Positions 1 through 6,505 of a DNA stretch of 10,399 nt are shown piece by piece (position 1 is the stretch's first letter; the number at the start of each line of letters is the position of its first letter). This DNA comes from Micromonosporaceae bacterium (GTDB lineage: Bacteria > Actinomycetota > Actinomycetes > Mycobacteriales > Micromonosporaceae): contig JADGHA010000119.1 in assembly GCA_019689695.1 (NCBI GenBank), positions 1 through 10,399 on the forward strand. Reading direction: 5' to 3'. Made by a program: the position numbers and the translations under genes. A model generated the notes under the pieces. That model did not search any database. It was given only the letters and a program-made list of their open reading frames with translations, and was not told the DNA's origin.

Positions 1-90
1 ATGTTGCAGTTGTGCCCCCCGATAAAAGGGACATGTCCTGGTATTTAGGGGTACACATGTGCAAGATCGCGGGGAAGGGGTGGTGGGCGG
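1..90. other. Non-coding left edge with two ACATGT palindromes
   Basis: No gene is visible here. This stretch is visibly more AT-rich than the rest of the window. It contains a perfect 10-bp palindrome, GGACATGTCC (29-38), and an 8-bp palindrome, CACATGTG (54-61), whose centres are 24 bp apart. An AT-rich TAAATA-like element lies between them on the minus strand. They could be operator sites for a gene beyond the left edge, or chance. No convincing terminator for the mannanase gene is seen. Confidence 0.25.
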
Positions 91-1467
91 TCAGCTGGCG
101 GTGCAGCTGACGTTGGGTGTGCCGTTGGTGCCGTTCCAGGAGCCCAGGAAGCCGAAGGCAGTGCTGGCTCCCGCGCCCAGGTTGCCGTTGTAGGAGACGT
201 TGCGCGCGGTCACGCCCGACCCGTTGCTCGTGACCGACGCGTTCCAGGACTGGGTGATGGTCTGGCCGTTGCCGAACGTCCAGCTGACCGTCCAGCCGCT
301 GATGGCCGCGCTGCCGGCGGTCACCCGTACCTCACCCTGGAAGCCGCCCGGCCACTGGTTGACGATCGTGTACGCGGCGGTGCAGCCACGCCCACCACCG
401 CTGGTGGGCGAGGTGGACGGTGACCCCGACGGGGTGCGCGAGGGCGACGTGGACACCGGCGGCGGTGACTGGGTCTGTCCGCTGTAGATGCTCGCCTCCC
501 GGGCGGTGGCCTTGATCCCGTTGGCGCCGTTGAAGATGCGCTGGCCCCAGGAGGTGAGCTGGTTGGGGTTGAAGTTCGTCACCATGTCCAGGTACTCCAC
601 GCCACCGCTGTTGCCGCTCCACGACCAGCCGAGGTAGCCGATGCCGCGGGCCTGCGCCTGGGCCATGATGGTGTCCTCGTCCGGGTCGCCGTCGGAGTGG
701 TTGAACCCGAACTCGCCGACCACGAGCGGCAGGCCCGCGGCGGCGAACGCGTCGAAGTAGGCGTTGATCTCAGCGACGGTGTCGAAGACGCCGTACATGT
801 GGATGGAGAAGACGGTGTTGCGGGCCGGGTCCGCGTTGAAGACGGTCCGCGCGTTGTCGCGCATGGTGAACTGCCAGTCCTGGCCCCAGTTCGGCGCGTC
901 CACCATGATCAGGTGCTCGAATCCGTTGCTGCGCAGCCGGGCGATGGCGTTGCTGGTCGCCTCTGTCCATCCTGGAGTGACAGCGTTGTTGCCGAACGGC
1001 TCGTTGCCGATGTTCAGGATGATGTAGTTCTCCTGGCCGACCAGCGCGCTCTTCACACTGATCCAGTAGTCGACCGCGGCGTCCAGGGTGACCGCGCCGC
1101 CCTGCTCGCCGAAGCCGGTGGTGTCGTGGTCCTCCAGGATGCAGATCAGGCGGTTCTGCTTGCACAGCGAGACCACGTTGGCCACGTCGCTGGCGCCGTT
1201 GGCCGGCTGCCAGCGCCCGCCGCTGAGCACCACGCGGACCGCGTTGGCGCCCAGCGCCTTGATGTTCGCGAACGAGCTGGTCTGGCTGGGGAACCAGGTG
1301 TGCGCGTGGCTGACCCCGCGCATGATGAAGGTCGAGCCGTTGGCCTCGACGATGTTGCGGCCGCTCACGTGCAGGCCGACCGCTGCCTGGGCGGGTTGCA
1401 CCGCGACGAGGATGGAGGCGCCGGCGGCGGCGAGGCAGGCGGCCGCGAGGGCGATGCGCTTTTTCAT
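91..1467 (-). CDS. Secreted GH5 (subfamily 8-like) endo-beta-1,4-mannanase with CBM2 module
   Basis: This 458-residue enzyme is predicted to be exported and to cut beta-1,4-mannan in plant cell walls while anchored to cellulose. Residues 1-28 form a Sec signal peptide (KKR, hydrophobic core, cleavage after AQA). Residues 30-330 are a GH5 barrel: MRGVSHAHTWFP near 49, the acid/base Glu156 in NIGNEPFG, APNWGQDW near 191, SIHMYG near 221 and the nucleophile Glu252 in VVGEFGF. These motifs match Streptomyces ManA-type mannanases (GH5_8) better than GH5 cellulases. Residues 331-360 are a Pro/Ser/Thr linker. Residues 361-458 are a CBM2 with the terminal Cys pair (C362, C455) and exposed Trp residues. 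I chose the ATG at 1467, not an upstream in-frame start, because the signal peptide begins there and GAGGTGG precedes it. Substrate specificity is inferred from motifs; a cellulase is the alternative. Confidence 0.88.
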   Translation of the reverse strand: MKKRIALAAACLAAAGASILVAVQPAQAAVGLHVSGRNIVEANGSTFIMRGVSHAHTWFPSQTSSFANIKALGANAVRVVLSGGRWQPANGASDVANVVSLCKQNRLICILEDHDTTGFGEQGGAVTLDAAVDYWISVKSALVGQENYIILNIGNEPFGNNAVTPGWTEATSNAIARLRSNGFEHLIMVDAPNWGQDWQFTMRDNARTVFNADPARNTVFSIHMYGVFDTVAEINAYFDAFAAAGLPLVVGEFGFNHSDGDPDEDTIMAQAQARGIGYLGWSWSGNSGGVEYLDMVTNFNPNQLTSWGQRIFNGANGIKATAREASIYSGQTQSPPPVSTSPSRTPSGSPSTSPTSGGGRGCTAAYTIVNQWPGGFQGEVRVTAGSAAISGWTVSWTFGNGQTITQSWNASVTSNGSGVTARNVSYNGNLGAGASTAFGFLGSWNGTNGTPNVSCTAS

Positions 1468-1557
1468 GATCCACCTCAGTGAGACGTTCGAGTGAACACG
1501 CAGCACTGCCCGACGCAGCCCTGCGACAACCACCCGGCTCCCTGCGGTGTCCGGATC

Positions 1558-1638
1558 AGGGTAGATGAATGAATACGCCAACGCAACCGGTTAAGTAGTC
1601 GTCCCGCCACCGGCCAGAACTGGTGCAATGAACCGGTC
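1558..1638 (-). promoter_or_regulatory. Mannanase promoter with two AACCGGT-type operator sites
   Basis: On the minus strand a -35 candidate TTGCGT (1581-1586) and a -10 candidate TACCCT (1558-1563) are 17 bp apart, giving a leader of about 80 nt. The perfect palindrome AACCGGTT (1585-1592) overlaps the -35. A second, imperfect copy, TGAACCGGTCA (1629-1639), lies 46 bp away centre to centre. CG-centred palindromes next to sugar-hydrolase promoters are typical of LacI-family repressors, so induction by a mannan or cellulose breakdown product is likely. No LacI gene lies in this window. The assignment is inference from sequence alone. Confidence 0.4.
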
Positions 1639-1814
1639 AAGCGGTCGCGGCAAAGCCGTCCGCGTCCCTCCCCGCAGCAGGTGACCAGGGCGGAGCCAGC
1701 CTGGCGCCGAGTCGCCGGGAAGGGTGTGCGTAAAGCGAACGGGAGTTCTTATGCTGAACGGAGGGCCGCGGCCGCGCGCCCGTCAACGGCGGTGCGCCGG
1801 TCCGCCCCGTCGTT

Positions 1815-1849
1815 GACGCTACGTATCCAGACCCGTAGCGTCCGCTACG
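1815..1849. promoter_or_regulatory. Three-copy CGCTACG operator upstream of the IclR gene
   Basis: CGCTACG occurs three times in 33 bp: direct at 1817-1823, inverted at 1834-1840 and direct at 1843-1849. Copies 2 and 3 form a palindrome with a 2-bp spacer; copy 1 stands exactly 10 bp away. Copies 1 and 2 share nine bases (GACGCTACG). This matches what I recall of the PcaU operator of Acinetobacter: three repeats, two of them palindromic and one 10 bp off. It lies 42 bp before the IclR start codon, as expected for autoregulation, and could also act on the divergent mannanase gene. Confidence 0.5.
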
Positions 1850-1890
1850 CGCGGTCGCACCCAGGCCCGACGCCGCACGGAAGGGGACTT

Positions 1891-2694
1891 GTGGACCAGT
1901 CGCGGGAGCCGCACTTCGTGCAGTCGCTCGAACGGGGCCTGGCCGTCATCCGCGCCTTCGACGCCGACCACCCCGAGCTGACCCTCAGCGAGGTGGCCCG
2001 AGCCTGCGACCTGACCCGGGCCGCCGCCCGCCGGTTCCTGCTCACCCTGGTCGATCTCGGCTACATGCGCACCGACGGGCGGCTGTTCGCGTTGAGCCCC
2101 CGCGTCCTCGAGCTCGGCTACGCGTACCTGTCCAGCCTCACCCTGCCCGAGGTGGCCGAGCCGCACCTGGAGAGGCTGGTCGCCCAGGTCCGCGAGTCGT
2201 CGTCGGTCTGCGTGCTGGACGGCGACGACGTGGTGTACGTCGCCCGGGTGCCGACCTCGCGGATCATGACGGTCACCATCAACGTGGGCACCCGGTTCCC
2301 GGCGTACGCCACCTCCATGGGCCGGGTCCTGCTCGCCGGCCTGCCCGACGAGGAGCTGGACAAGTACCTCGCCCGGGTCAAGCTGGTCGCCTTCACCGCC
2401 CGCACCGTCGGCACGACCAGTGCGCTGCGCGCCGAGCTGATGAAGGTGCGCGGGCAGGGGTACGCCCTCGTCGACCAGGAGCTGGAGGAGGGACTGCGGT
2501 CCCTGGCCGCGCCGATCCGCGACCGCGCCGGCCGGGTGGTCGCCGCGATGAACATCTCGGTCCACGCCAGCCGCAACACGGTCGACTCGATGCGCCGCGA
2601 CCTGCTGCCCAAGCTCCTGGAGACGGCCGCGAAGGTCAGCGCGGACCTGCAGGTGGCCACGCCCCGCCGCACCAGCCGGCTGGCCGGCGCCTGA
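1891..2694 (+). CDS. IclR-family transcriptional regulator (PcaR/PcaU/PobR-like)
   Basis: This is a cytoplasmic DNA-binding regulator of 267 residues, the usual IclR length. Residues 9-70 hold the N-terminal winged helix-turn-helix (FVQSLERGLAVI, then LTLSEVARACDLTRAAARRFL). Residues 80-255 form the ligand-binding domain, with the family signature TRFPAYATSMGRVLLAG near 134-150 and the LVDQELEEGLRSLAAPI segment near 193-209. The closest named group I recognise is the PcaR/PcaU/PobR type that controls aromatic-acid (beta-ketoadipate) catabolism, but no pca or pob genes lie in the window, so the effector is unknown. I start at GTG 1891, because GGAAGGGG sits five to six bases upstream and the family domain begins directly after it; the longer reading frame from 1681 would add about 70 Arg-rich residues and read through the operator. 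It is divergent to the mannanase gene. Confidence 0.87.
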   Translation: MDQSREPHFVQSLERGLAVIRAFDADHPELTLSEVARACDLTRAAARRFLLTLVDLGYMRTDGRLFALSPRVLELGYAYLSSLTLPEVAEPHLERLVAQVRESSSVCVLDGDDVVYVARVPTSRIMTVTINVGTRFPAYATSMGRVLLAGLPDEELDKYLARVKLVAFTARTVGTTSALRAELMKVRGQGYALVDQELEEGLRSLAAPIRDRAGRVVAAMNISVHASRNTVDSMRRDLLPKLLETAAKVSADLQVATPRRTSRLAGA

Positions 2695-2757
2695 TCGCAG
2701 GCATACTCAGCGGCTCCTCAGGGAACGTGCCAAGCAGACTCCTACCCCTGTCGAAAG

Positions 2758-2793
2758 TACGGGACCGTAGGTTACGGTGACGTAGCCGTAACC
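2758..2793. promoter_or_regulatory. Double inverted-repeat operator before the desaturase operon
   Basis: Two nested inverted repeats are built from the same word. TACGG-GA-CCGTA spans 2758-2769, and GGTTACGG - 8 bp - CCGTAACC spans 2770-2793 with perfect 8-bp arms. They end 22 bp before the desaturase ATG, where a repressor would block the promoter or early transcript. The obvious candidate ligand is the TetR protein encoded by the second gene of the operon. I could not place a convincing -35/-10 pair. Known parallels are TetR proteins that sense acyl-CoA and control desaturases (DesT in Pseudomonas, MadR in mycobacteria). Confidence 0.55.
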
Positions 2794-2815
2794 AGTTCAT
2801 CTTCTGTGAGGCGCC

Positions 2816-3838
2816 ATGAACAGTGCTGTCGCCGGCCAACCGGCCTCGATCACCACTGAGACAACCACGCGGACCGCCGCCCGGGCGGCGACCGGTCAGG
2901 TCACCGGCGGCGGCCCGAAGCCGCTGACCGAGGGAGTCCAGCCGATAGGCATCCTGATCGGGCTGTGGGCGTTCGTCGTCATCCCGTTCATCGCGCTGCT
3001 GGCCGCCGTCCCGGTCGCCTGGGGCGGCTGGCTGAGCTGGACCGACGTGGCGATCGGCGCGGTCTGCTACGTGGTCTCCGGCGTCGGAGTCACCGTCGGC
3101 TTCCACCGCTACCTCACGCACGGCTCGTTCAAGGCCAAGCGCTGGCTGCGGGTGACCCTCACCGTGGCCGGCTCGCTGGCCATCGAGGGCGCACCGATCC
3201 AGTGGGTGGCCGACCACCGCCGCCACCACGCGTTCTCCGATGTGGAGGGTGACCCGCACTCCCCCTGGCGGTTCGGCACCAGCTTCTGGGGCCTGACCAA
3301 GGGCCTGTTCTACGCGCACATGGGCTGGCTGTTCCACCGCGAGCTGTCCAACCGGGCGCGCTTCGCGCCGGACCTGCTCGCGGACAAGGACATCCGCCGG
3401 GTCGACCGGCTCTTCGGCCTGCTGGTGGCACTCTCCGTGCTGGCCCCGACCGCGGCTGGCGGCCTGGTCACCTGGTCCTGGCAGGGTGCCCTGTCCGCGT
3501 TCTTCTGGGCCGGCCTGGTCCGCATCGCGCTGCTGCACCACGTCACCTGGTCGGTGAACTCGGTCTGCCACGTCTTCGGCGAGCGCCCGTTCGCGATGCG
3601 CGCCGGCGACCGGGCCGCCAACTTCTGGCCGCTGGCCATCCTCTCCTTCGGTGAGAGCTGGCACAACCTGCACCACGCCGACCCGACCTGCGCCCGGCAC
3701 GGCGTGCTGCGCGGCCAGCTCGACATCAGCGCCCGGACCATCTGGATCCTGGAGAAGCTCGGTTGGGTGTACGACGTGCGCTGGCCGAACCCGGACCGGA
3801 TCGCGGCCAAGATGGCGAACGCCGCCACGGCCCCCTGA
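2816..3838 (+). CDS. Membrane acyl-CoA (delta-9-type) fatty-acid desaturase
   Basis: This is an integral-membrane di-iron enzyme of 340 residues predicted to introduce a cis double bond into saturated acyl chains, tuning membrane fluidity. All three histidine boxes are intact: HRYLTH at 97-102, HRRHH at 134-138 and HNLHH at 283-287, and there is the extra conserved HHVTWSVNS near 241. Membrane segments are visible near 45-68 and 76-95 (before box 1), 112-126, and 200-240. GDPHSPWRFG near 145-154 and FGESWHNLHHADP near 278-290 are typical of stearoyl-CoA/acyl-CoA desaturases rather than acyl-ACP or carotenoid enzymes. The first 38 residues are a Thr/Ala-rich, probably disordered cytoplasmic tail. 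The ATG at 2816 has GTGAGG upstream. The TetR gene follows after 30 bp in the same direction, which suggests one transcript. The electron donor partner is not in the window. Confidence 0.9.
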   Translation: MNSAVAGQPASITTETTTRTAARAATGQVTGGGPKPLTEGVQPIGILIGLWAFVVIPFIALLAAVPVAWGGWLSWTDVAIGAVCYVVSGVGVTVGFHRYLTHGSFKAKRWLRVTLTVAGSLAIEGAPIQWVADHRRHHAFSDVEGDPHSPWRFGTSFWGLTKGLFYAHMGWLFHRELSNRARFAPDLLADKDIRRVDRLFGLLVALSVLAPTAAGGLVTWSWQGALSAFFWAGLVRIALLHHVTWSVNSVCHVFGERPFAMRAGDRAANFWPLAILSFGESWHNLHHADPTCARHGVLRGQLDISARTIWILEKLGWVYDVRWPNPDRIAAKMANAATAP

Positions 3839-3868
3839 CCGGCCGACCCGGCTGGCAGGATAGGCCGA

Positions 3869-4618
3869 GTGTCCGACTCCGCTGACGACCAGACCGAACC
3901 CGCGACACCCGCCGAGCCGGTCAGCCCGGCGGCGCCCGCCGGTCCGGCGGCGCGCGCGGTCCCGGTGCCACCGGCCGTGCGGGCCGCCACCGGCAAGGCC
4001 GCATCGCGAATCCGGATGTCCGCGGCGCAGCGGCGCGAACAACTGATCGCCATCGGCCGGCAGATCTTCGCCGAGCGCGGCTTCGACGCCACCTCGATAG
4101 AGGAGGTCGCGGCCCGGGCCAAGGTCTCCAAGCCGGTCGTCTACGAGCACTTCGGCGGCAAGGAGGGCCTGTACGCCGTGGTGGTCGACCGCGAGGTGCG
4201 GGCGCTGCTCTACCGGATCACCACGGCGCTGACCGCCGGCCATCCTCGGGAACTGCTCGAGCAGGCGGCGCTCGCCCTGCTCGACTACATCGAGGAGGAG
4301 ACCGACGGGTTCCGGGTGCTGGTCCGCGAGTCACCCCTGATGTCCGCGACCGGGAACTTCTCCTCGGTCCTCAACGACATCGCGCACCAGGTGGAGCACA
4401 TCCTGGGCGCCGAGTTCAAGACCCGCGGCTACGACCCGAAGCTCGCTGAGCTGTACTCCCAGGCGCTGGTCGGCATGGTGGCGCTGACCGGCCGCTGGTG
4501 GCTGGAGGTGCGCAAGCCGCGCAAGGCGACGGTCGCCGCGCACCTGGTGAACCTGGCCTGGAACGGCCTGTCCCACCTCGAGCCGAAGCCCGCCCTGCTG
4601 ACCAGGCGCGCCCGCTAG
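3869..4618 (+). CDS. TetR/AcrR-family regulator, probably of the desaturase operon
   Basis: This is a 249-residue DNA-binding repressor-type protein. Residues 1-47 are a Pro/Ala-rich disordered tail. The TetR helix-turn-helix lies at about 53-100 (REQLIAIGRQIFAERGFDAT, then VSKPVVYEHFGGKEGLY). The C-terminal half is the helical ligand-binding domain and ends in a Trp/Lys/Arg-rich stretch, GRWWLEVRKPRKAT, near 208-221. It starts 30 bp after the desaturase stop; GTG 3869 is preceded by AGGA at 8 bp. An internal ATG at codon 50 is the alternative start and would remove the disordered tail. Position makes it the likely reader of the inverted repeats at 2758-2793, with acyl-CoA as a plausible ligand; this is inference from operon context. 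Its last codons and stop are repeated downstream (see the repeat at 4598-4699). Confidence 0.85.
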   Translation: MSDSADDQTEPATPAEPVSPAAPAGPAARAVPVPPAVRAATGKAASRIRMSAAQRREQLIAIGRQIFAERGFDATSIEEVAARAKVSKPVVYEHFGGKEGLYAVVVDREVRALLYRITTALTAGHPRELLEQAALALLDYIEEETDGFRVLVRESPLMSATGNFSSVLNDIAHQVEHILGAEFKTRGYDPKLAELYSQALVGMVALTGRWWLEVRKPRKATVAAHLVNLAWNGLSHLEPKPALLTRRAR

Positions 4619-4699
4619 CGCCGCTTGACCAGGCGCCCGCCAGCGCAGCTTGAATAGGCACCCCCTAGCCCAGCTTGACCAGGCACCCGCCAGCGCAGC
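4598..4699 (+). repeat. About four degenerate 25-bp tandem units spanning the tetR 3' end
   Basis: The word TGACCAGGC(G/A)CCCGC-C/T-AGCGC recurs in phase: at the end of the tetR coding sequence, then with TTGACCAGG at 4625, TTGAATAGG at 4650 and TTGACCAGG at 4675, a 25-bp period. The first copy contains the tetR stop codon (CGC TAG CGC). This looks like stepwise tandem duplication of the gene's 3' end, filling most of the convergent gap before the DUF4383 gene. No clean hairpin plus T-run terminator is seen. Confidence 0.7.
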
Positions 4700-4733
4700 G
4701 TGCTGCCAGCTTCCCGTCTGCCCCGGGCACCTG

Positions 4734-5192
4734 TCAGTGGTGGCTGTAGCGGTACCAGTCGGCCTTCCGCTTGTCCTCCTCGGTGCCGATCTTGCCGTAG
4801 AGGCCAGCGGCGAGCAGGACCATCCCGATGATGTACGAGACCACCACCGTGGTCATGGAGAAGTTCAGGAAGTTCCCGCCGGTCCGCAGCAGCGCCATCA
4901 TCAGCGTGGGGATGATCAGGAACAGGATCCCGCCGTAGTAGTTGATGAACTGGTCGATGTTGCGGCCGAACAGCAGCCCGACCAGGATCACCAACCCGGC
5001 GGCGATGGACAGCACCGAGAACGCCATGTTGGTCCGCAGGCCGAGGGCGGTGGTGTCACCCCGGTCGAACAGGCCGGAGCCGGCCGACACGACGACACCG
5101 GTGATGCCGAACACCAGGACGTAGAGCCCGGTCAGCCCGGCGAGCAGGCGGTAGACCGGCCGCAGGTGGTGGTTGACGGGAATGTGCCACAT
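4734..5192 (-). CDS. DUF4383-family membrane protein
   Basis: This is a 152-residue inner-membrane protein of unknown function. The N-terminus (HIPVNHHLRPVYRLLAGLTG) and the central GLRTNMAFSVLSI and LLRTGGNFLNFSM blocks are the hallmarks of the DUF4383 family, common in actinobacteria. Four membrane helices are visible, at about residues 15-36, 55-75, 84-104 and 112-133. The tail (134-152) is charged and ends in HH. I start at ATG 5192 because family members begin just before the HIPVNH motif; a GTG six codons upstream (5210) is an alternative. Ribosome-binding sites are weak for both. It is on the same strand as ispE and lies downstream of it by about 190 bp. No catalytic residues can be pointed to, and I do not assign a function. 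Confidence 0.8.
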   Translation of the reverse strand: MWHIPVNHHLRPVYRLLAGLTGLYVLVFGITGVVVSAGSGLFDRGDTTALGLRTNMAFSVLSIAAGLVILVGLLFGRNIDQFINYYGGILFLIIPTLMMALLRTGGNFLNFSMTTVVVSYIIGMVLLAAGLYGKIGTEEDKRKADWYRYSHH

Positions 5193-5359
5193 GAGCTGAT
5201 TCTCGCCCACCCGCCCGGTGGCTGGTCAGCCAGGGTCGTCCGGGCCTGGTCGGCCCGCTCTCGTCCGCATGAGATGGCGACGTGGGGTGCTCGGATAGCC
5301 GCCGCTCGTCTCATGACCAACAGAGGGCGCGGGGAGCGAGAAGGCGCGACCTTCGGTCG

Positions 5360-5409
5360 TCAGCTGACGCGGGCTTCAGGGACGCTCAGATGACGCGGGC
5401 TCCGGGGAC
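5360..5409 (-). repeat. Tandem duplication of the ispE 3' end including its stop codon
   Basis: A 24-bp segment occurs twice with a 26-bp period and 20 of 24 matches. The copy inside ispE encodes the final VPGARVI-stop. The downstream copy (5360-5383) would read VPEARVS-stop in its own frame. A 10-bp palindrome, GTCAGCTGAC (5359-5368), arises within the downstream copy, next to a short CGACC-TTC-GGTCG hairpin at 5348-5360. A weak terminator role is possible. Confidence 0.65.
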
Positions 5410-6339
5410 CGGTCCGTGCGCCACGCGTACCGACCGGCACACGCCGTACTCCTCCAGGGTGGCGGCGAGCTGGACCGCGTGCTCGCCATCCGCGGCGAGG
5501 AACACGCAGGTCGGGCCGGAGCCGGAGACCATGCCGGCGAGCGCGCCGGCGTCCCGACCGGCGCGCAGCGTCACCGACAGGGTCGGGCGCAGCGAGATGG
5601 CCGCCGCCTGAAGGTCGTTGCCGAGCGCGGCCGCCAGTACGGCCGGGTCGCGCTGGCGCAGCGCGGCGAGCAGCGGCTCCGCGGAGGTCAGCCGGGGTGG
5701 CGCGGCGGCGCTGGCGCGCAGCCGGTCGATCTCGCGGTAGACATGGGGGGTTGACAGCTCCCCGTCGGCGATCCCGACCACCCAGTGCCAGGCGTTGCCG
5801 CGGGCCAGCACCGGGCTGACCGTCTCGCCGTGCCCGGTGCCCAGTGCCGTGCCGCCGTGGATCAGGAACGGCACGTCCGAGCCGAGCGTGGCGGCGAGCC
5901 CGGCCAGCTCGTCCCGGGACAGCCCGGTGCCCCAGAGCGCGTCGCAGGCGACCAGCGCGGCGGCCGCGTCGGCGCTGCCACCGGCGAGGCCGCCGGCGAC
6001 CGGGATCTGCTTGCGCAGGTGCAGCCGGGCGTGCGCGGGCACGTTGGCGTGCTCGGCCAGTGCCCGGGCCGCGCGGATCACCAGGTTGGTTTCGTCAAGC
6101 GCGAGTACGCCGGCACCCTCACCCTCCATGGTGAGGGTGAGCGTGTCGCCACGCCGGGCGGTCAGCTCGTCGTAGAGGGAGATGGCGTGGTACACCGTTT
6201 GCAGCTCGTGGTACCCGTCCGGGCGCAGCGGCCCGACGCCCAGGTAGAGGTTGATCTTCGCCGGCACCCGGACCCGCACCGGCCCGGACGCGGCCAGTCG
6301 CGGACGGTCGTACTCCTCGTCCTGCAGGGCCTCGGTCAC
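5386..6339 (-). CDS. ispE: 4-diphosphocytidyl-2-C-methyl-D-erythritol kinase (IspE)
   Basis: This GHMP-fold kinase phosphorylates CDP-methylerythritol with ATP, the fourth step of the MEP route to isoprenoid precursors, in the cytoplasm. It has 317 residues, within the usual range. PAKINLYLGV (26-35) carries the catalytic Lys28; the Gly-rich ATP loop is IPVAGGLAGGSADAAAAL (112-129); GSDVPFLI (153-160) holds the catalytic Asp155; and VSGSGPTCVFLA (271-282) is the third GHMP motif. I use GTG 6339, since GGAAGG precedes it at a good distance and it overlaps the stop of a small upstream ORF by GTGA; an ATG twelve codons upstream (6375) would be the longer option. Together with rsmA and tatD it forms the conserved actinobacterial block. 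Its 3' end is duplicated downstream. Confidence 0.95.
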   Translation of the reverse strand: MTEALQDEEYDRPRLAASGPVRVRVPAKINLYLGVGPLRPDGYHELQTVYHAISLYDELTARRGDTLTLTMEGEGAGVLALDETNLVIRAARALAEHANVPAHARLHLRKQIPVAGGLAGGSADAAAALVACDALWGTGLSRDELAGLAATLGSDVPFLIHGGTALGTGHGETVSPVLARGNAWHWVVGIADGELSTPHVYREIDRLRASAAAPPRLTSAEPLLAALRQRDPAVLAAALGNDLQAAAISLRPTLSVTLRAGRDAGALAGMVSGSGPTCVFLAADGEHAVQLAATLEEYGVCRSVRVAHGPVPGARVI

Positions 6340-6440
6340 GCGACCGCCTTCCGTATGTGACCGGCCGCGCGGCACCGCCGGCTGCGCGCTACGGAGCCGG
6401 CGAGCTCGCGACCGAGCGACCGCCAGGCTTGGGTGCTCAT
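6336..6440 (-). CDS. Possible 34-residue basic leader peptide coupled to ispE
   Basis: An ATG at 6440, with AAAGGA eight bases upstream, opens a 34-residue frame (MSTQAWRSLGRELAGSVARS at its start) that ends in a TGA overlapping the ispE GTG start as GTGA. Such 4-base overlaps are typical of translational coupling. The peptide has seven Arg, one Lys and one His against a single Glu, and no membrane segment. I do not recognise it. It could be a real small protein or a translated leader that feeds ribosomes to ispE. Chance is also possible, because open frames are common at this GC content. Confidence 0.4.
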   Translation of the reverse strand: MSTQAWRSLGRELAGSVARSRRCRAAGHIRKAVA

Positions 6441-6505
6441 CGCCCCCGTCCTTTGGGTCGGGTCGTCAACGAGCCACGCGGGCTCCGCTCGCCCCGGCAT
6501 CTCGG

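Noticed and set aside
1681..1890. N-terminal extension of the IclR protein from 1681
   Set aside because: The stretch is Arg-rich without family similarity, spans the palindromic operator, and a strong ribosome-binding site precedes GTG 1891.
2636..4243. Open frame of 535 codons on the minus strand
   Set aside because: It lies antisense to the desaturase and TetR genes, which have complete histidine boxes and a helix-turn-helix; its translation is low-complexity Arg/Gly/Ala.
4621..4699. CRISPR-like array after tetR
   Set aside because: The 25-bp units are directly adjacent without spacers, degenerate and continuous with the gene's 3' end, so this is a tandem duplication.
6471..6485. GAGCC-ACGCG-GGCTC hairpin downstream of rsmA as terminator
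   Set aside because: Five-bp stem and no T-run; read-through into ispE is more likely given the operon layout.
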